From Rhodomicrobium vannielii ATCC 17100 (GTDB lineage Bacteria > Pseudomonadota > Alphaproteobacteria > Rhizobiales > Rhodomicrobiaceae): 64,000 nt of DNA. The DNA is taken from contig NC_014664.1 in assembly GCF_000166055.1 (NCBI RefSeq), forward strand, positions 1,866,001 to 1,930,000. The letters run 5' to 3'. Below, piece after piece: positions 16,783 through 25,620 of the stretch. Made by a program: the position numbers and the translations under genes. Within the stretch, counting starts at the first letter, position 1. Each line of letters opens with the position of its first letter. The notes beneath the pieces were generated by a model. It worked only from the letters and a program-made list of their open reading frames with translations, searched no databases and had not been told where the DNA came from.

Positions 16783-17007
16783 TCAAAGCTGGAAAGATGT
16801 CTTTCCTGGCTTATTACAGGATTGCCTCTTCGGGACTTCGAATCTTTCTTTCTCCCACTTAAGCATGGATTCGCGTGCAATCACGTCGAGCATGATATTG
16901 TCGATGCGCTTCTGACGAATGCGTTCAGCTTCGTCGGAATCTTCCGCTGCGATGTATTTAGTCCAAAAAACGGATAGGCGTTCCCTCACCTTCAGAAAAG
17001 ACATCAT
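16783..17007 (-). CDS. Small hypothetical protein
   Basis: A 74-residue product rich in charged residues, with a helical middle part (AAEDSDEAERIRQKRIDNIMLDVIARESMLKWEKERFE). The start at 17007 (MMSFLKVRERLS) has GGGAG about 5 bases upstream; a longer frame to 17046 lacks one. No homology is recognised. The coding call rests on the start context and codon pattern only. Confidence 0.45.
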   Translation of the reverse strand: MMSFLKVRERLSVFWTKYIAAEDSDEAERIRQKRIDNIMLDVIARESMLKWEKERFEVPKRQSCNKPGKTSFQL

Positions 17008-17065
17008 CAACTCCCGCCAAACATGCTTTAGGTTGAGGACAAGCAAAGCTACGCGCTCTGATTAA

Positions 17066-17401
17066 TTAATATGCACCAGAGAACCGCATCGGAAACTCAT
17101 ATGCAATATATCTTTTTGCATATCCACCCTTAGCGAATCTTAAAACGCGTTTGTGATTTCGACTCACGTATCGCTTTCCTCGCCACGCTTGAGTTTGCTG
17201 CCGCGCTGCGGCGCTTTTCGCTGGCGATGATCTCTTTGCAGCCGCACCATTCGCTTTCTTCTCCGGTAGCGGCTCTGCCTTCCCGACGAGTTCCTTTGGA
17301 GGAAGGTAGCTGTCGCGTTCTTCCTCGGCATGGGCAGGAAACTGGGCAAAACAACTGAGCACTGCCGACAGCATGGCAGCTTTCAGACGAACGAAACGCA
17401 T
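17066..17401 (-). CDS. Small exported basic protein
   Basis: A 111-residue protein with a clear signal peptide (RLKAAMLSAVLSCFAQFPAHA, cleavage after AHA) and a basic mature part rich in Lys, Arg, Ala and Tyr. The start at ATG 17401 has GAGGTG upstream. The mature chain has no known domain. It could bind an acidic envelope polymer (inference from charge alone). The AT-richer flanks and lack of a recognised family suggest a lineage-specific gene. Confidence 0.55.
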   Translation of the reverse strand: MRFVRLKAAMLSAVLSCFAQFPAHAEEERDSYLPPKELVGKAEPLPEKKANGAAAKRSSPAKSAAARQQTQAWRGKRYVSRNHKRVLRFAKGGYAKRYIAYEFPMRFSGAY

Positions 17402-17637
17402 GACACCTCACAGCCGCAATGCGAAGACAGCCCCAAGCAAAGGGAGCGACTCACTTGGCCATGTTACGGATTTCTGACGCTTCGGCGCGTCAAATCCACG
17501 GCGGCGGTTAGTTTTGAATCAAGACGTATGAAGCAATTCGTCGGATGTCTTGAGCTGTGCCCTGCGCGCCGTCGCGCCCGCGGTTCTCGGCGAGGTGAAC
17601 GGTGGCAGTTTTCGAGCAAACAAGGAGCCGCCTTGCC

Positions 17638-18630
17638 CTACCCCCACAATGCAGCAGGCAGTCCGTCAATGACGCTGCCCTCGAAAGCAAGGCCGGGGTC
17701 GCGGTCGCGCGCCAGCAGCAGCGGACCGTCGAGATCGACATAGTCCGCGCCGTTGGCGAGAAGCAGCGCGGGTGCCATCGCGAGCGACGTGCCGACCATG
17801 CAGCCGACCATGATCGACAGTCCGCGCGCGAGCGCCTCGCGCTTGAGTTCCAGCGCGGCGGTCAGGCCGCCCGTCTTGTCGAGCTTGATGTTGATCGCCT
17901 GATAGCGCGCCGCGATCTGGTCGAGGTCTGCGGCGGTGTGGATGCTTTCGTCGGCGCAGAAGCGGATGAGGCCGCGCTCTTCCTCCGCGACATCGGCGAG
18001 ACGCGCGTCGGCTCCGGCGGGGAGCGGCTGCTCCACGAGCGCGACGCCGGCGGCGCGGCATGCCGCCAGATTTTCCGCGAACACAGCGTCGTCCCATGCC
18101 TCGTTGGCGTCGGCGATGAGCGTCGCGTTGGGCGCACCGCGACGCACTGCGGCGATGCGTTCCGCGTCGCCAGCGCCGCCGAGCTTTACCTTGAGGATCG
18201 GCCGATGGCTTGCAGCGCGCGCGGCGGCCTCCATCGAAGCGGGATCGCCGAGGCTAAGTGTATAGGCGGTGGTGGCTGGTTGAGGCGCGGCGATACCCGC
18301 AAGCTCCCACGCGCGCTTGCCCGCAAGCTTTGCTTCCAGATCCCAAAGCGCGCAGTCGAGCGCGTTACGCGCCGCACCTCCCGGCAGCAGCGTCAGGAGA
18401 TCGGCCCGCGTCGCCCCGCCCGCTATCGCTTCGGCGAGGCTTTCGATTTTCGCGGCCACCCCTTCGACGGTTTCGCCGTAGCGCGGATAAGGCACGCATT
18501 CACCGCGCCCACGCGCGCCGCCTTCCTCGACGGTCGCGACCACCACACGCGCTTCGGTGCGACTGCCCCGCGAGATCGTGAACGCCCCCGCTATGGGCCA
18601 GCTTTCGATGGCGACAGAGAGCTTGCGCAT
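17638..18630 (-). CDS. dgcA: DgcA, N-acetyl-D-glutamate racemase (enolase superfamily)
   Basis: A 330-residue enolase-superfamily protein of the dipeptide-epimerase type. Catalytic features are K147-V-K149, metal ligands Asp174 (IADANEAW), Glu200 (LVEQPL) and Asp227 (CADES), and the second base Lys249 in INIKLDKTGG. Such proteins next to a DUF1611 partner were described as DgcA, which racemises N-acetyl-D-glutamate in a D-glutamate breakdown path. The DUF1611 gene dgcN lies directly upstream with a 4-base gap, which favours DgcA over a true L-Ala-D/L-Glu epimerase; the fold alone would not decide. Confidence 0.85.
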   Translation of the reverse strand: MRKLSVAIESWPIAGAFTISRGSRTEARVVVATVEEGGARGRGECVPYPRYGETVEGVAAKIESLAEAIAGGATRADLLTLLPGGAARNALDCALWDLEAKLAGKRAWELAGIAAPQPATTAYTLSLGDPASMEAAARAASHRPILKVKLGGAGDAERIAAVRRGAPNATLIADANEAWDDAVFAENLAACRAAGVALVEQPLPAGADARLADVAEEERGLIRFCADESIHTAADLDQIAARYQAINIKLDKTGGLTAALELKREALARGLSIMVGCMVGTSLAMAPALLLANGADYVDLDGPLLLARDRDPGLAFEGSVIDGLPAALWG

Positions 18631-18634
18631 CGCA

Positions 18635-19669
18635 CTAGCCCGCCTTCACCGCACCGCGCGTCAGCGGAAAATCTGCCGCGATGCGCTCCACGATAGAGCC
18701 GACGCCGAAGCGGATCGGGTCCGCAGCAGGGAGGAAATGCTCATCCTGAAGCCGCTTCAGATAGTCGGTCGCGGCTTTCTCGTCGAGCGCCTGCGTGTTC
18801 ACGGAAATACCGATAGGCCGGATGCTCGGATTGGTGAGCGCGCCGAGGCGCACGGTCATGTCGATCACTTCGCGGATCGATGGCAGCGGGTGCGCGACGT
18901 TGCGCATCGTCTTGCGCGTCGGCTCATGACAGACGACGAACGCATCGGCCTGCGCGCCGTGCAAAAGCCCCAGCGACACACCCGCGAAAGACGGATGGAA
19001 CAGCGAACCCTGCCCTTCGATCAGATCCCAATGGCTGATATCGGCGGCGGGCGAAATCCATTCCACTGCCCCGGAAATGAAATCGGCGACCACCGCATCG
19101 ATTGCGACGCCGCGCCCCGAAATGAAGACGCCCGTCTGCCCCGTCGCCTTGAAATCGGCGTCGAAGCCTCGCGCGCGCATCTCCTTTTCAAGCGCCAGTG
19201 CGGCGTATTTCTTGCCCACCGAGCAATCGGTGCCAACGGTGAGAAGCCGCATGCCCGAGCGCTTCGTGCCCTTGCCGACGGCGAATTTCTGGTCGGAATG
19301 GCGCACATCGAACAGTTCGCGGCCGCATTCGCGCGCGGTTTCCGCAATCGCCGGGATGGACGACAGCCGCACATGCAGCCCGCTCGCCACGTCGAGCCCC
19401 GCCGCGAGCGCCTGCTGAATGACGCCGATCCAGTGCTCGGGCAGCACGCCGCCCGCGTTCACCACGCCGACGATCAGCGTCTTCGCGCCCGCATCGGCGG
19501 CCTGCTGAACCGTCATGTCGGGCAGGCCGGTATCGGCCTCGCAACCCGGAAGGCGGAGTTGGCCGAGACACCAGTCGCGCCGCCAGTCCACGATGCCTTG
19601 CGCGGTCTTGGCCGAGAGCTGATCGGGAACGTCGCCGAGAAAAAGGAGATAGGGATGGCGAATGAGCAT
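18635..19669 (-). CDS. dgcN: DgcN, D-glutamate N-acetyltransferase (DUF1611 family)
   Basis: A 344-residue DUF1611 protein. The N-terminal Rossmann-like part (LIVGVVNAGGVLPEHW at 65-80) is followed by a P-loop-like segment TVGTDCSVGKKYAALALE (144-161) and the family blocks ATGQTGVFISGRGVAIDAVVADFISGAVE and IEGQGSLFHPSFAGVSLGLLHG. In the described pathway DgcN acetylates D-glutamate before DgcA inverts it to the L form. The start is set at ATG 19669, where an AGGGG box lies upstream; the frame extends to 19834 but those residues are atypical. Possible D-glutamate sources are peptidoglycan recycling or environmental D-amino acids (inference). Confidence 0.85.
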   Translation of the reverse strand: MLIRHPYLLFLGDVPDQLSAKTAQGIVDWRRDWCLGQLRLPGCEADTGLPDMTVQQAADAGAKTLIVGVVNAGGVLPEHWIGVIQQALAAGLDVASGLHVRLSSIPAIAETARECGRELFDVRHSDQKFAVGKGTKRSGMRLLTVGTDCSVGKKYAALALEKEMRARGFDADFKATGQTGVFISGRGVAIDAVVADFISGAVEWISPAADISHWDLIEGQGSLFHPSFAGVSLGLLHGAQADAFVVCHEPTRKTMRNVAHPLPSIREVIDMTVRLGALTNPSIRPIGISVNTQALDEKAATDYLKRLQDEHFLPAADPIRFGVGSIVERIAADFPLTRGAVKAG

Positions 19670-19717
19670 GGAGCGCCCCTGAGAAATTGATGCGGGATCA
19701 TAGTCTTTAGCACGAAG

Positions 19718-19754
19718 GGTGCCAAGCCGCACGAAGTGGTGCCAAGCCGCACGA
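19718..19754. repeat. Two tandem copies of a 20-bp unit
   Basis: GGTGCCAAGCCGCACGA occurs at 19718-19734 and again at 19738-19754, a period of 20 bases (close to two helical turns). It lies about 50 bases upstream of the dgcN start and could be a binding site for a regulator or a slippage product. Confidence 0.55.
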
Positions 19755-19943
19755 TGGGTGTCGGGCAACGCGTGCAGGGTTGGATCCGTCTCACAGGACG
19801 GTCGTTCAAGACGCGGGAAATACCGGTGCGCCATGCGAGGTACCGGGCGAGGTACCGCGGAGCATCTGCGTTCGCGGCACTCCTGATTGGCAAATTTGAG
19901 CGGCCTGCCACCTCAGAGCGATCCATCGGAGGATGAGGCGGCC

Positions 19944-19981
19944 GCAGCGTCGTGCCCAAATAAGAAGCGGCACGACGCTGC
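19944..19981 (-). terminator. Long perfect hairpin after the TonB receptor gene
   Basis: GCAGCGTCGTGCC (19944-19956) and GGCACGACGCTGC (19969-19981) form a 13-bp perfect stem with a 12-base loop, about 60 bases after the receptor stop codon. No T-run follows on either strand, so it may act with Rho or as an mRNA stabiliser. Confidence 0.5.
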
Positions 19982-20042
19982 AAGTTTCAGTGCTCGATCA
20001 GCTTCTCTGCGTGAGATCGAGTCCGATTTCACGCAAGCCTCT

Positions 20043-22283
20043 CTAGAACTTCACGGTGACAGCCGCGTTGAACGAGCGGCCGACGCCCGCCACGGCGCCG
20101 TATTCCGCGCCCGAAGTCGCCTTGAAGTCGGCATAGTCGAAGCCGCCGAGCGGCTGGTAATAGAGCTTGTCGAATACATTCTCCACTGCGAGATCGAAGC
20201 GCACATTGCTCCAGAGATAGCTCGTGCGCAGGTTCAACAGCGCATAACCCGGCGTCTCGAATTCGTTGCGCAGGCTCTGCACCTGATCCTTCGATGCGAC
20301 GAGTTGCACCTCCGCCGTGCTCGACCAATTGCCGAGGCTATGCGTAAGCGCGGCACGCGCGTTGAGCGGCATGATGCGATAGAGGTTCACGCCGTCGGTG
20401 CGCTCGCCTTCCACCCAGCCGATGGTGCTGTTCACGCCGAACCGCCCATAGTCGGCGCTCGCCCAGAGCGGAGCCTTGCCCGAGACGTTCACGCCGTAGA
20501 GTTCCGCGTCGTGGTTCGCGAACTGGAACTGGCGGAATTTTCCGTTCTGGAAGTTCGACGTTGTGAAGGTCTTCAGGTAATTTACGTCGATGAAATCCTC
20601 GACGTAAGAATAGAACGGCGTGACCTTCACTTCATACTCACCCGCTGGGCCGGTGCGCCACGCTGCCGTGGCGCTAACGGTGTGCGCGACCTCTGGATCG
20701 AGATCGAGGTTGCCGACATAGCCGTTGCCGTCGCCAAACCAGCCGATCATGGTGCTAGCCATCATGCCCTTGCCCCATGAATAGCGCTCATAGAGGTTCG
20801 GCGAGCGGGTCTTCCGCGCATAACCGAATTCGTAGGCGCTCGCGGCGTTCGGCTCATAGCGGGCAAGCGCTGTCAGGTCGAAGTTGACGTCGGTGCGGGC
20901 GTGGTCGCGCGCGTTAAACGCTGTGGCTGCGGCTATGTCGTCAGCCTGCATCATCGACGTCCAGCTATAAGGCCGAACGTCGCCGGTATCCATCCACACG
21001 ATGTCGTTGCGCGCGCCGAGGAGCGTGCTCCACTCAGGCGTCCATTTGCGCTCCCACTCCGCGAAGGTGCCAACGCGGGCGCGCGTGCCGCCATTGATGT
21101 TCTCATAGGTGTCCGGCCCCATCATCGCCATGCCAGCAACCGGCGGCCACCAGTCGTCGAGTGTCTGACCGTGGAACTCGTTGCCGATGCGAACCTTGTC
21201 GCGCGGCGAGGTGAGGATTTCCGCCTTCACCGAATAGCCGAAGTCGCTGCCATCGGTGTTCATCGGCATGTTGCCGCCCTTGTCCGCAAGGAAGTTCATC
21301 TCGTGCAGCGTGCGCTGGTAATACGCGCGTGCGTCGAGCGTACCCCACCCGTAATGCTGGAGAGCGCGGGCGTTGACCGCCCAGCCCTGATTGTCCGTCA
21401 GGTCCATGCGCTGATTGACGAAGCCCTGATACGGGATCTTCTGATAGGTGCCTTCGAGCACGTACAGGTCACGGCCGTCGCGCGCTGTGAGCGTGAGCGC
21501 GTGGTTGCCCGCCTCATATTCGGTAGAGCGGACTTCCTCGCCGCCGCCGCGTTCGTAGTTACGCGATTGGCTCCACGCGCCGTTATAGGTGGCGTTCAGG
21601 TTCTGCGTCGCCGCCTCGGCATGGACCGAGCCGCCGAAGCCGTCGCCGTTGCTGCGGTAGAAGGTTGTGAGCGTCGCCGCTGTCAGCACCTCGCCCGGTA
21701 CGGTCGCGAAGTTTGCGGGCGCGCGCTCGACCGAGATCGTACCGCCGATCGAATCGCCGCCCTTGCTAACCGGCGCCAGCGCCGTATTGACCTCCACCTT
21801 GCCGATGGCCGACGGATCGACATAGGACAGCGCCGGGTTCATGCGGTTCGCGCATGCCGACGTGATGAGCATGCCGTTGAGTTCGGTGCGGATGCGCTCA
21901 TCGCCGAGGCCGTTGATGGCCGGGAGCGCCGACACGCCGCCGCCCGTCGCGACGGCCACGCCGGGCGCTGCGGTCAAAAGTGCGGCTGCGTCGCGTTCGC
22001 CGGGACGCGCTTCGGTGAGAGCCGCGCCGGAAAGGACTGTCCCCGATAAGGGCTTCGCCAGCGTTTGCGGCTCCGGCTCGGCGAGGTCTTGCGGCACCGC
22101 CTCGGCCGCGCCGTTGGCTTCGGTCGAAGGCGTGGCCTTCTTTTTTCCAGGCTTCTTTGCCTTCTCTGCGTTCACCACGATGGGCGGCAGGGTGGACGGG
22201 CGATCGGTTGATTGTGCAACGGCCTGCTCTGCGCACAGCCCCGCTGCCGCGGTGCCAAGCACCGCGATGATGACTTTCGACAT
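20043..22283 (-). CDS. TonB-dependent copper receptor, OprC/NosA family
   Basis: A 746-residue outer membrane receptor: signal peptide ending AVAQ, plug domain (PGVAVATGGGVSALPAINGLGDERIRTELNGM..., DPSAIGKVEVNTALAPVSKGGDSIGGTI) and a 22-strand-type barrel ending in FNAAVTVKF. The residues that bind copper in OprC are kept: a CxxxM motif in the plug (Cys144-Met148, CANRM) and an HxM motif in the barrel (His327-Met329, HEM), at nearly the same positions. A Met-rich stretch follows (GGNMPMN). This supports copper import. The start at ATG 22283 has GAGGGA upstream. A DUF2946 gene precedes it. Confidence 0.9.
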   Translation of the reverse strand: MSKVIIAVLGTAAAGLCAEQAVAQSTDRPSTLPPIVVNAEKAKKPGKKKATPSTEANGAAEAVPQDLAEPEPQTLAKPLSGTVLSGAALTEARPGERDAAALLTAAPGVAVATGGGVSALPAINGLGDERIRTELNGMLITSACANRMNPALSYVDPSAIGKVEVNTALAPVSKGGDSIGGTISVERAPANFATVPGEVLTAATLTTFYRSNGDGFGGSVHAEAATQNLNATYNGAWSQSRNYERGGGEEVRSTEYEAGNHALTLTARDGRDLYVLEGTYQKIPYQGFVNQRMDLTDNQGWAVNARALQHYGWGTLDARAYYQRTLHEMNFLADKGGNMPMNTDGSDFGYSVKAEILTSPRDKVRIGNEFHGQTLDDWWPPVAGMAMMGPDTYENINGGTRARVGTFAEWERKWTPEWSTLLGARNDIVWMDTGDVRPYSWTSMMQADDIAAATAFNARDHARTDVNFDLTALARYEPNAASAYEFGYARKTRSPNLYERYSWGKGMMASTMIGWFGDGNGYVGNLDLDPEVAHTVSATAAWRTGPAGEYEVKVTPFYSYVEDFIDVNYLKTFTTSNFQNGKFRQFQFANHDAELYGVNVSGKAPLWASADYGRFGVNSTIGWVEGERTDGVNLYRIMPLNARAALTHSLGNWSSTAEVQLVASKDQVQSLRNEFETPGYALLNLRTSYLWSNVRFDLAVENVFDKLYYQPLGGFDYADFKATSGAEYGAVAGVGRSFNAAVTVKF

Positions 22284-22353
22284 GGATATTCCCTCAAGTG
22301 CAAGAATTCGCACGCGCGGCGGCTCCCACGGCCGGGATGCGCGTCAGAAGCAA

Positions 22354-22755
22354 TCAGGCTTGCAGGGAGGGGGGAGCGCGACTTTGCTGCAGTCGAACGT
22401 TTGTCGCCGCGTGGGAACTATGAAGGGGAATGACTGGAAGGGCAGCGCCGAAAGCAGGCGGCACGGGCAAGGGAGGCGCTTCGGCGGGCGGCAGCGCGTG
22501 CGCGAATGCGAGGCCAAGGCAGACGAGGCACGATTTCGGCGCGCCCGGCGCTTTCTTTCCTGGCTCCGCGCCTGCGCCGTCGTCTCCCGCCCCGGAGCGA
22601 CACAACGCGTGTTCGTCGTAAGCCTCGGCAGCCGCCAGCTGTTCCGCCGCCGCCACCGCCTCGCCGAAAACGACGAGATGGTGGCGCGCGAGCGTACCGG
22701 CATGCAATAGCACGCCGATTATGGCTAACGAGCAAATCCAATGCCTTGAGCGCAT
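22354..22755 (-). CDS. DUF2946-type small membrane/exported protein
   Basis: A 133-residue protein with a hydrophobic N-terminus (WICSLAIIGVLLHAGTLA), a CxxC pair at Cys76 and Cys79 (SCLVCLGLAFAHALPP) and a Pro-rich end with RAPP. This layout matches DUF2946 proteins, which often lie beside copper-related TonB receptors. The receptor gene starts 70 bases downstream on the same strand, so the two probably form one operon. The CxxC and a nearby His could bind copper (inference). The molecular role is unknown. Confidence 0.65.
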   Translation of the reverse strand: MRSRHWICSLAIIGVLLHAGTLARHHLVVFGEAVAAAEQLAAAEAYDEHALCRSGAGDDGAGAEPGKKAPGAPKSCLVCLGLAFAHALPPAEAPPLPVPPAFGAALPVIPLHSSHAATNVRLQQSRAPPSLQA

Positions 22756-22884
22756 GTCCCCACCGTGCCCAAATCGCTGGGGGGACGTTATCGATTTCGG
22801 AAGTTACAGTGCAAAGAAATAAAGCGGCGCATAACATGCGACGGAATAGCGCATGCGATGCGCCGCCTTTAGAACAAGAATGAT

Positions 22885-25620
22885 CTATTTGGCGTGATGT
22901 TGCCAGTTCTTCAAAACTTCATCAACTGCGCGTGATGAGAGATCGAGCGTTACAGCAAATACCCTGCTGTCATCCGGGTCGCGCACGACATGAAAACCTA
23001 ATTCGCGGCACATTTGCAGCATGCCCGTATTCTCATCCAGCACGCTCCCGTAAAGCTGTTTCAAGCCCTCCTCGCGCGCATAGCCGATGAGCTGGCGCAT
23101 CAGCACCCAGCCCAGCCCGCGCCCCTTGAGATCGGAGCGGATCAGCACGGCATATTCGCCCTTTTCGTAATCCGGATCGGCGAAGAAGCGCGCCACGCCG
23201 AGCATCTCCGACGCGCCACCATCTTCGGCGGGCCGCACGGCGATGAAGGCCATCTCCCGCGCGTAGTCGATCTGCGTCAGCCGGGCGAGGAAATGATGCG
23301 AGAACTGCCGCACCGGGCTGAACAGACGAAGGCGCAAGTCTTCCGGCGTCACATGGCTCATGAACGACGGATAGAAGTGCTCGTCGTCCGGGCGGATCGG
23401 GCGAACCGTGACCGGCGTGCCATCAAGCAGCGTCTCGTGTTCCTCCCACCGCACGGGATAGGGCCGGATCGCGCATGGCACCGGCTTGTGTTCTGCCGGA
23501 TCCACCACCTTGATGCGGGCGTCGAGCGCGATCATGCCCTTCGCGTCGATCAGGAGCGGGTTGATGTCGAGTTCGCGGATAGCGCGATGCTGCACCGCGA
23601 GCGACGACAGCTTCACGAGGCAAAGCGCCAGCCCGTCGAGATCGACAGGCGGGCGGTCGCGGAAGCCTTTGAGCAGCTTGTAAATGCGGGTCGAGGCGAT
23701 GAGATCGCGCGCGAGCTTGAGGTCGAGCGGCGTCAGCGACATTGCCGTGTCGCCGATGGCCTCGACGCCCGTTCCGCCCGCGCCGAACAGGATTACCGGG
23801 CCGAAGGTCGGGTCCGTCGTGATGCCGAGGATGAGCTCGTAGGCGTTCGGGCGTCGCACCATCGGCTGCACGGTGACACCTTCGAGTATCGCGTCGGGCC
23901 GCGCTTCGCCGATGGCCTTGAGCATCTGGTGCGTGGCGGTTTCAACCGCTTCGGCCGACATGAGATCGAGACGAACGCCGCCGATGTCGGACTTGTGCGA
24001 CAGGTTGCGCGACAGGATTTTCACAACGACCGACGGCGACTTGCGCAGAAGTTCGGCCGCCGCCTCGCCCGCTTCTTCCGGCGTCCGCGCAACAAGCGTC
24101 GGTACGGTCGGGATGCCATAGGCGGCGAGCACGGCCTTTGCCTCCGGCTCCGTCATCAGATCGCGTTTTTCCGCGAGCACGCTTGCAATCTCGGCCTTGA
24201 CCGTGTCTGCGTCGAAGACGAGGTCTTCGGGCAGCGCGGGCGGCGTCTGCATCAGTTCGGTCTGTGCGCGGCGATAATGGACGAGGTGCATCATGCCGCG
24301 AACCGCCGCGATGGGCGTCTCATACGACGGGATCTTCGCCGCCGCGAACGCATCGCGGATGCCGGTTTCGTCGTGCCGCGCGAGCCAGTTGGCGATGACG
24401 GGCTTGTTCCTACCCTTCGCGCGCATCTCCTGCACGGCCGCGACGACCGCCTTTGCGCCGTCGAGCGACGAGGCGAGAGCCGTCGGGCAATTCATCACGA
24501 GGACTGCGTCCGCATTCGGGTCCGCGAGCACGGCATCGAGCGTCGCGCGGTAGCGGTCCGGCCCGGCGTCGCCGATAATGTCGACGGGGTTGCCGCGCGA
24601 CCATGTGGTCGGCAAGGCAGCATCCAGCGCGTCGATTGTCTCGGGTGCCAGCGTCGCCAGCGTGCCACGAAAATCGGTCAGGCTATCCACCGCGAGAACG
24701 CCCGCGCCGCCGCCGTTGGTGACAATGGCCACGCGGTCGCCCGGCATTGCCGGCACATAGGCGAGCATCTCCGCGGCGTCGAACATGGCATCGAGGTCGG
24801 TCACGCGCAGCACGCCCGCGCGCCGGAGCGCCGCACCGTAAACGTTGTCGGACCCGGCGAGCGCGCCGGTATGCGATGCGGCGGCTTTCGCGCCTTCGGG
24901 ATGGCGGCCCGCCTTGATGGCGATCACGGGCTTCACACGGGCGCAGCGCCGCGCCGCCGACATGAACTTCCGCGCGTCGCCCACGGATTCGATATAAAGA
25001 AAGACGGCGCGGCTTGTCGTTTCGCCCGCGAGGTAGTCGAGCATGTCGCCGAGGTCTACGTCCGCAGCATCGCCGATGGACACGACGTGACTGAACCCGA
25101 CGCCTTCGACGGACGCCCAGTCGAGCATCGCGGTCGTGATCGCGCCGGACTGCGAGACGAGCGCCACGCTACCAGCCTTACCCAGCACCTGCGCGAAGCT
25201 TGCGTCGAGCCCAAGGCGCGGCACCTGCATGCCGAGGCAATTCGGGCCGATGATGCGCAGGAGATGCGGGCGCGCCGCTTCAAGCATCCGCTTGCGCAGG
25301 TCGCCGGAGACGCCCGCCGTGATGACCACCGCGGCGCGGCACCCTTTGCGGCCGAGTTCCTCGATGACGCCCGGCACCGTCTCGGGCGGGGTCGCGACGA
25401 CGGCGAGGCCCGGCGTGAAGGGTAGCGCGTCGACGGATTTGAAGCAGGGTTGCCCGAGGATCGCCGGGCGCTTCGGATTGATGAAGGCGATATCGCCCGT
25501 GAAACCGCCCTTCAGCAAGTTTTCGGCGACGTGCTTGCCGATTGATCCCTGACGTTCGCTGGCCCCTATGAGGACGACATTGGCCGGATTGAAGAGGAGA
25601 TCGAGATTGCGGATGGTCAT
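22885..25620 (-). CDS. ADP-forming acyl-CoA synthetase-like protein fused to GNAT acetyltransferase
   Basis: A 911-residue fusion. An N-terminal CoA-binding domain (LFNPANVVLIGASERQGSIGKHV), a succinyl-CoA-synthetase-like region with the phospho-His motif SHTGALAGSDNVYGAALRRAG, an ATP-grasp domain (EAKAVLAAYGIPTVPTLVARTPEEAGE..., KILSRNLSHKSDIGGV) and a C-terminal GNAT domain (YAVLIRSDLKGRGLGWVLMRQLIGYAREEGLKQLYGSVLDENTGMLQMCRELGF) follow in this order. Related proteins such as Pat/PatZ acetylate lysines and turn off acetyl-CoA synthetase. Because the His is kept here, synthetase activity is also possible. ATG 25620 has GGAG upstream. Confidence 0.88.
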   Translation of the reverse strand: MTIRNLDLLFNPANVVLIGASERQGSIGKHVAENLLKGGFTGDIAFINPKRPAILGQPCFKSVDALPFTPGLAVVATPPETVPGVIEELGRKGCRAAVVITAGVSGDLRKRMLEAARPHLLRIIGPNCLGMQVPRLGLDASFAQVLGKAGSVALVSQSGAITTAMLDWASVEGVGFSHVVSIGDAADVDLGDMLDYLAGETTSRAVFLYIESVGDARKFMSAARRCARVKPVIAIKAGRHPEGAKAAASHTGALAGSDNVYGAALRRAGVLRVTDLDAMFDAAEMLAYVPAMPGDRVAIVTNGGGAGVLAVDSLTDFRGTLATLAPETIDALDAALPTTWSRGNPVDIIGDAGPDRYRATLDAVLADPNADAVLVMNCPTALASSLDGAKAVVAAVQEMRAKGRNKPVIANWLARHDETGIRDAFAAAKIPSYETPIAAVRGMMHLVHYRRAQTELMQTPPALPEDLVFDADTVKAEIASVLAEKRDLMTEPEAKAVLAAYGIPTVPTLVARTPEEAGEAAAELLRKSPSVVVKILSRNLSHKSDIGGVRLDLMSAEAVETATHQMLKAIGEARPDAILEGVTVQPMVRRPNAYELILGITTDPTFGPVILFGAGGTGVEAIGDTAMSLTPLDLKLARDLIASTRIYKLLKGFRDRPPVDLDGLALCLVKLSSLAVQHRAIRELDINPLLIDAKGMIALDARIKVVDPAEHKPVPCAIRPYPVRWEEHETLLDGTPVTVRPIRPDDEHFYPSFMSHVTPEDLRLRLFSPVRQFSHHFLARLTQIDYAREMAFIAVRPAEDGGASEMLGVARFFADPDYEKGEYAVLIRSDLKGRGLGWVLMRQLIGYAREEGLKQLYGSVLDENTGMLQMCRELGFHVVRDPDDSRVFAVTLDLSSRAVDEVLKNWQHHAK

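Larger units (their letters stand above)
19670..20042. other. Intergenic region dgcN-TonB receptor, no supported gene
   Basis: 373 bases with a 20-bp tandem repeat and a long inverted repeat (listed separately), and probably the promoter of dgcN. No ORF here shows a family signature. Confidence 0.5.

Noticed and set aside
18557-19690. 377-residue plus-strand frame
   Set aside because: Antisense to dgcN; translation rich in Arg and His, no domain.
23014-25425. 803-residue open frame on the plus strand
   Set aside because: It lies fully antisense to the acyl-CoA synthetase/GNAT gene, has low-complexity Arg/His-rich translation and no family likeness; typical shadow frame of GC-rich DNA.
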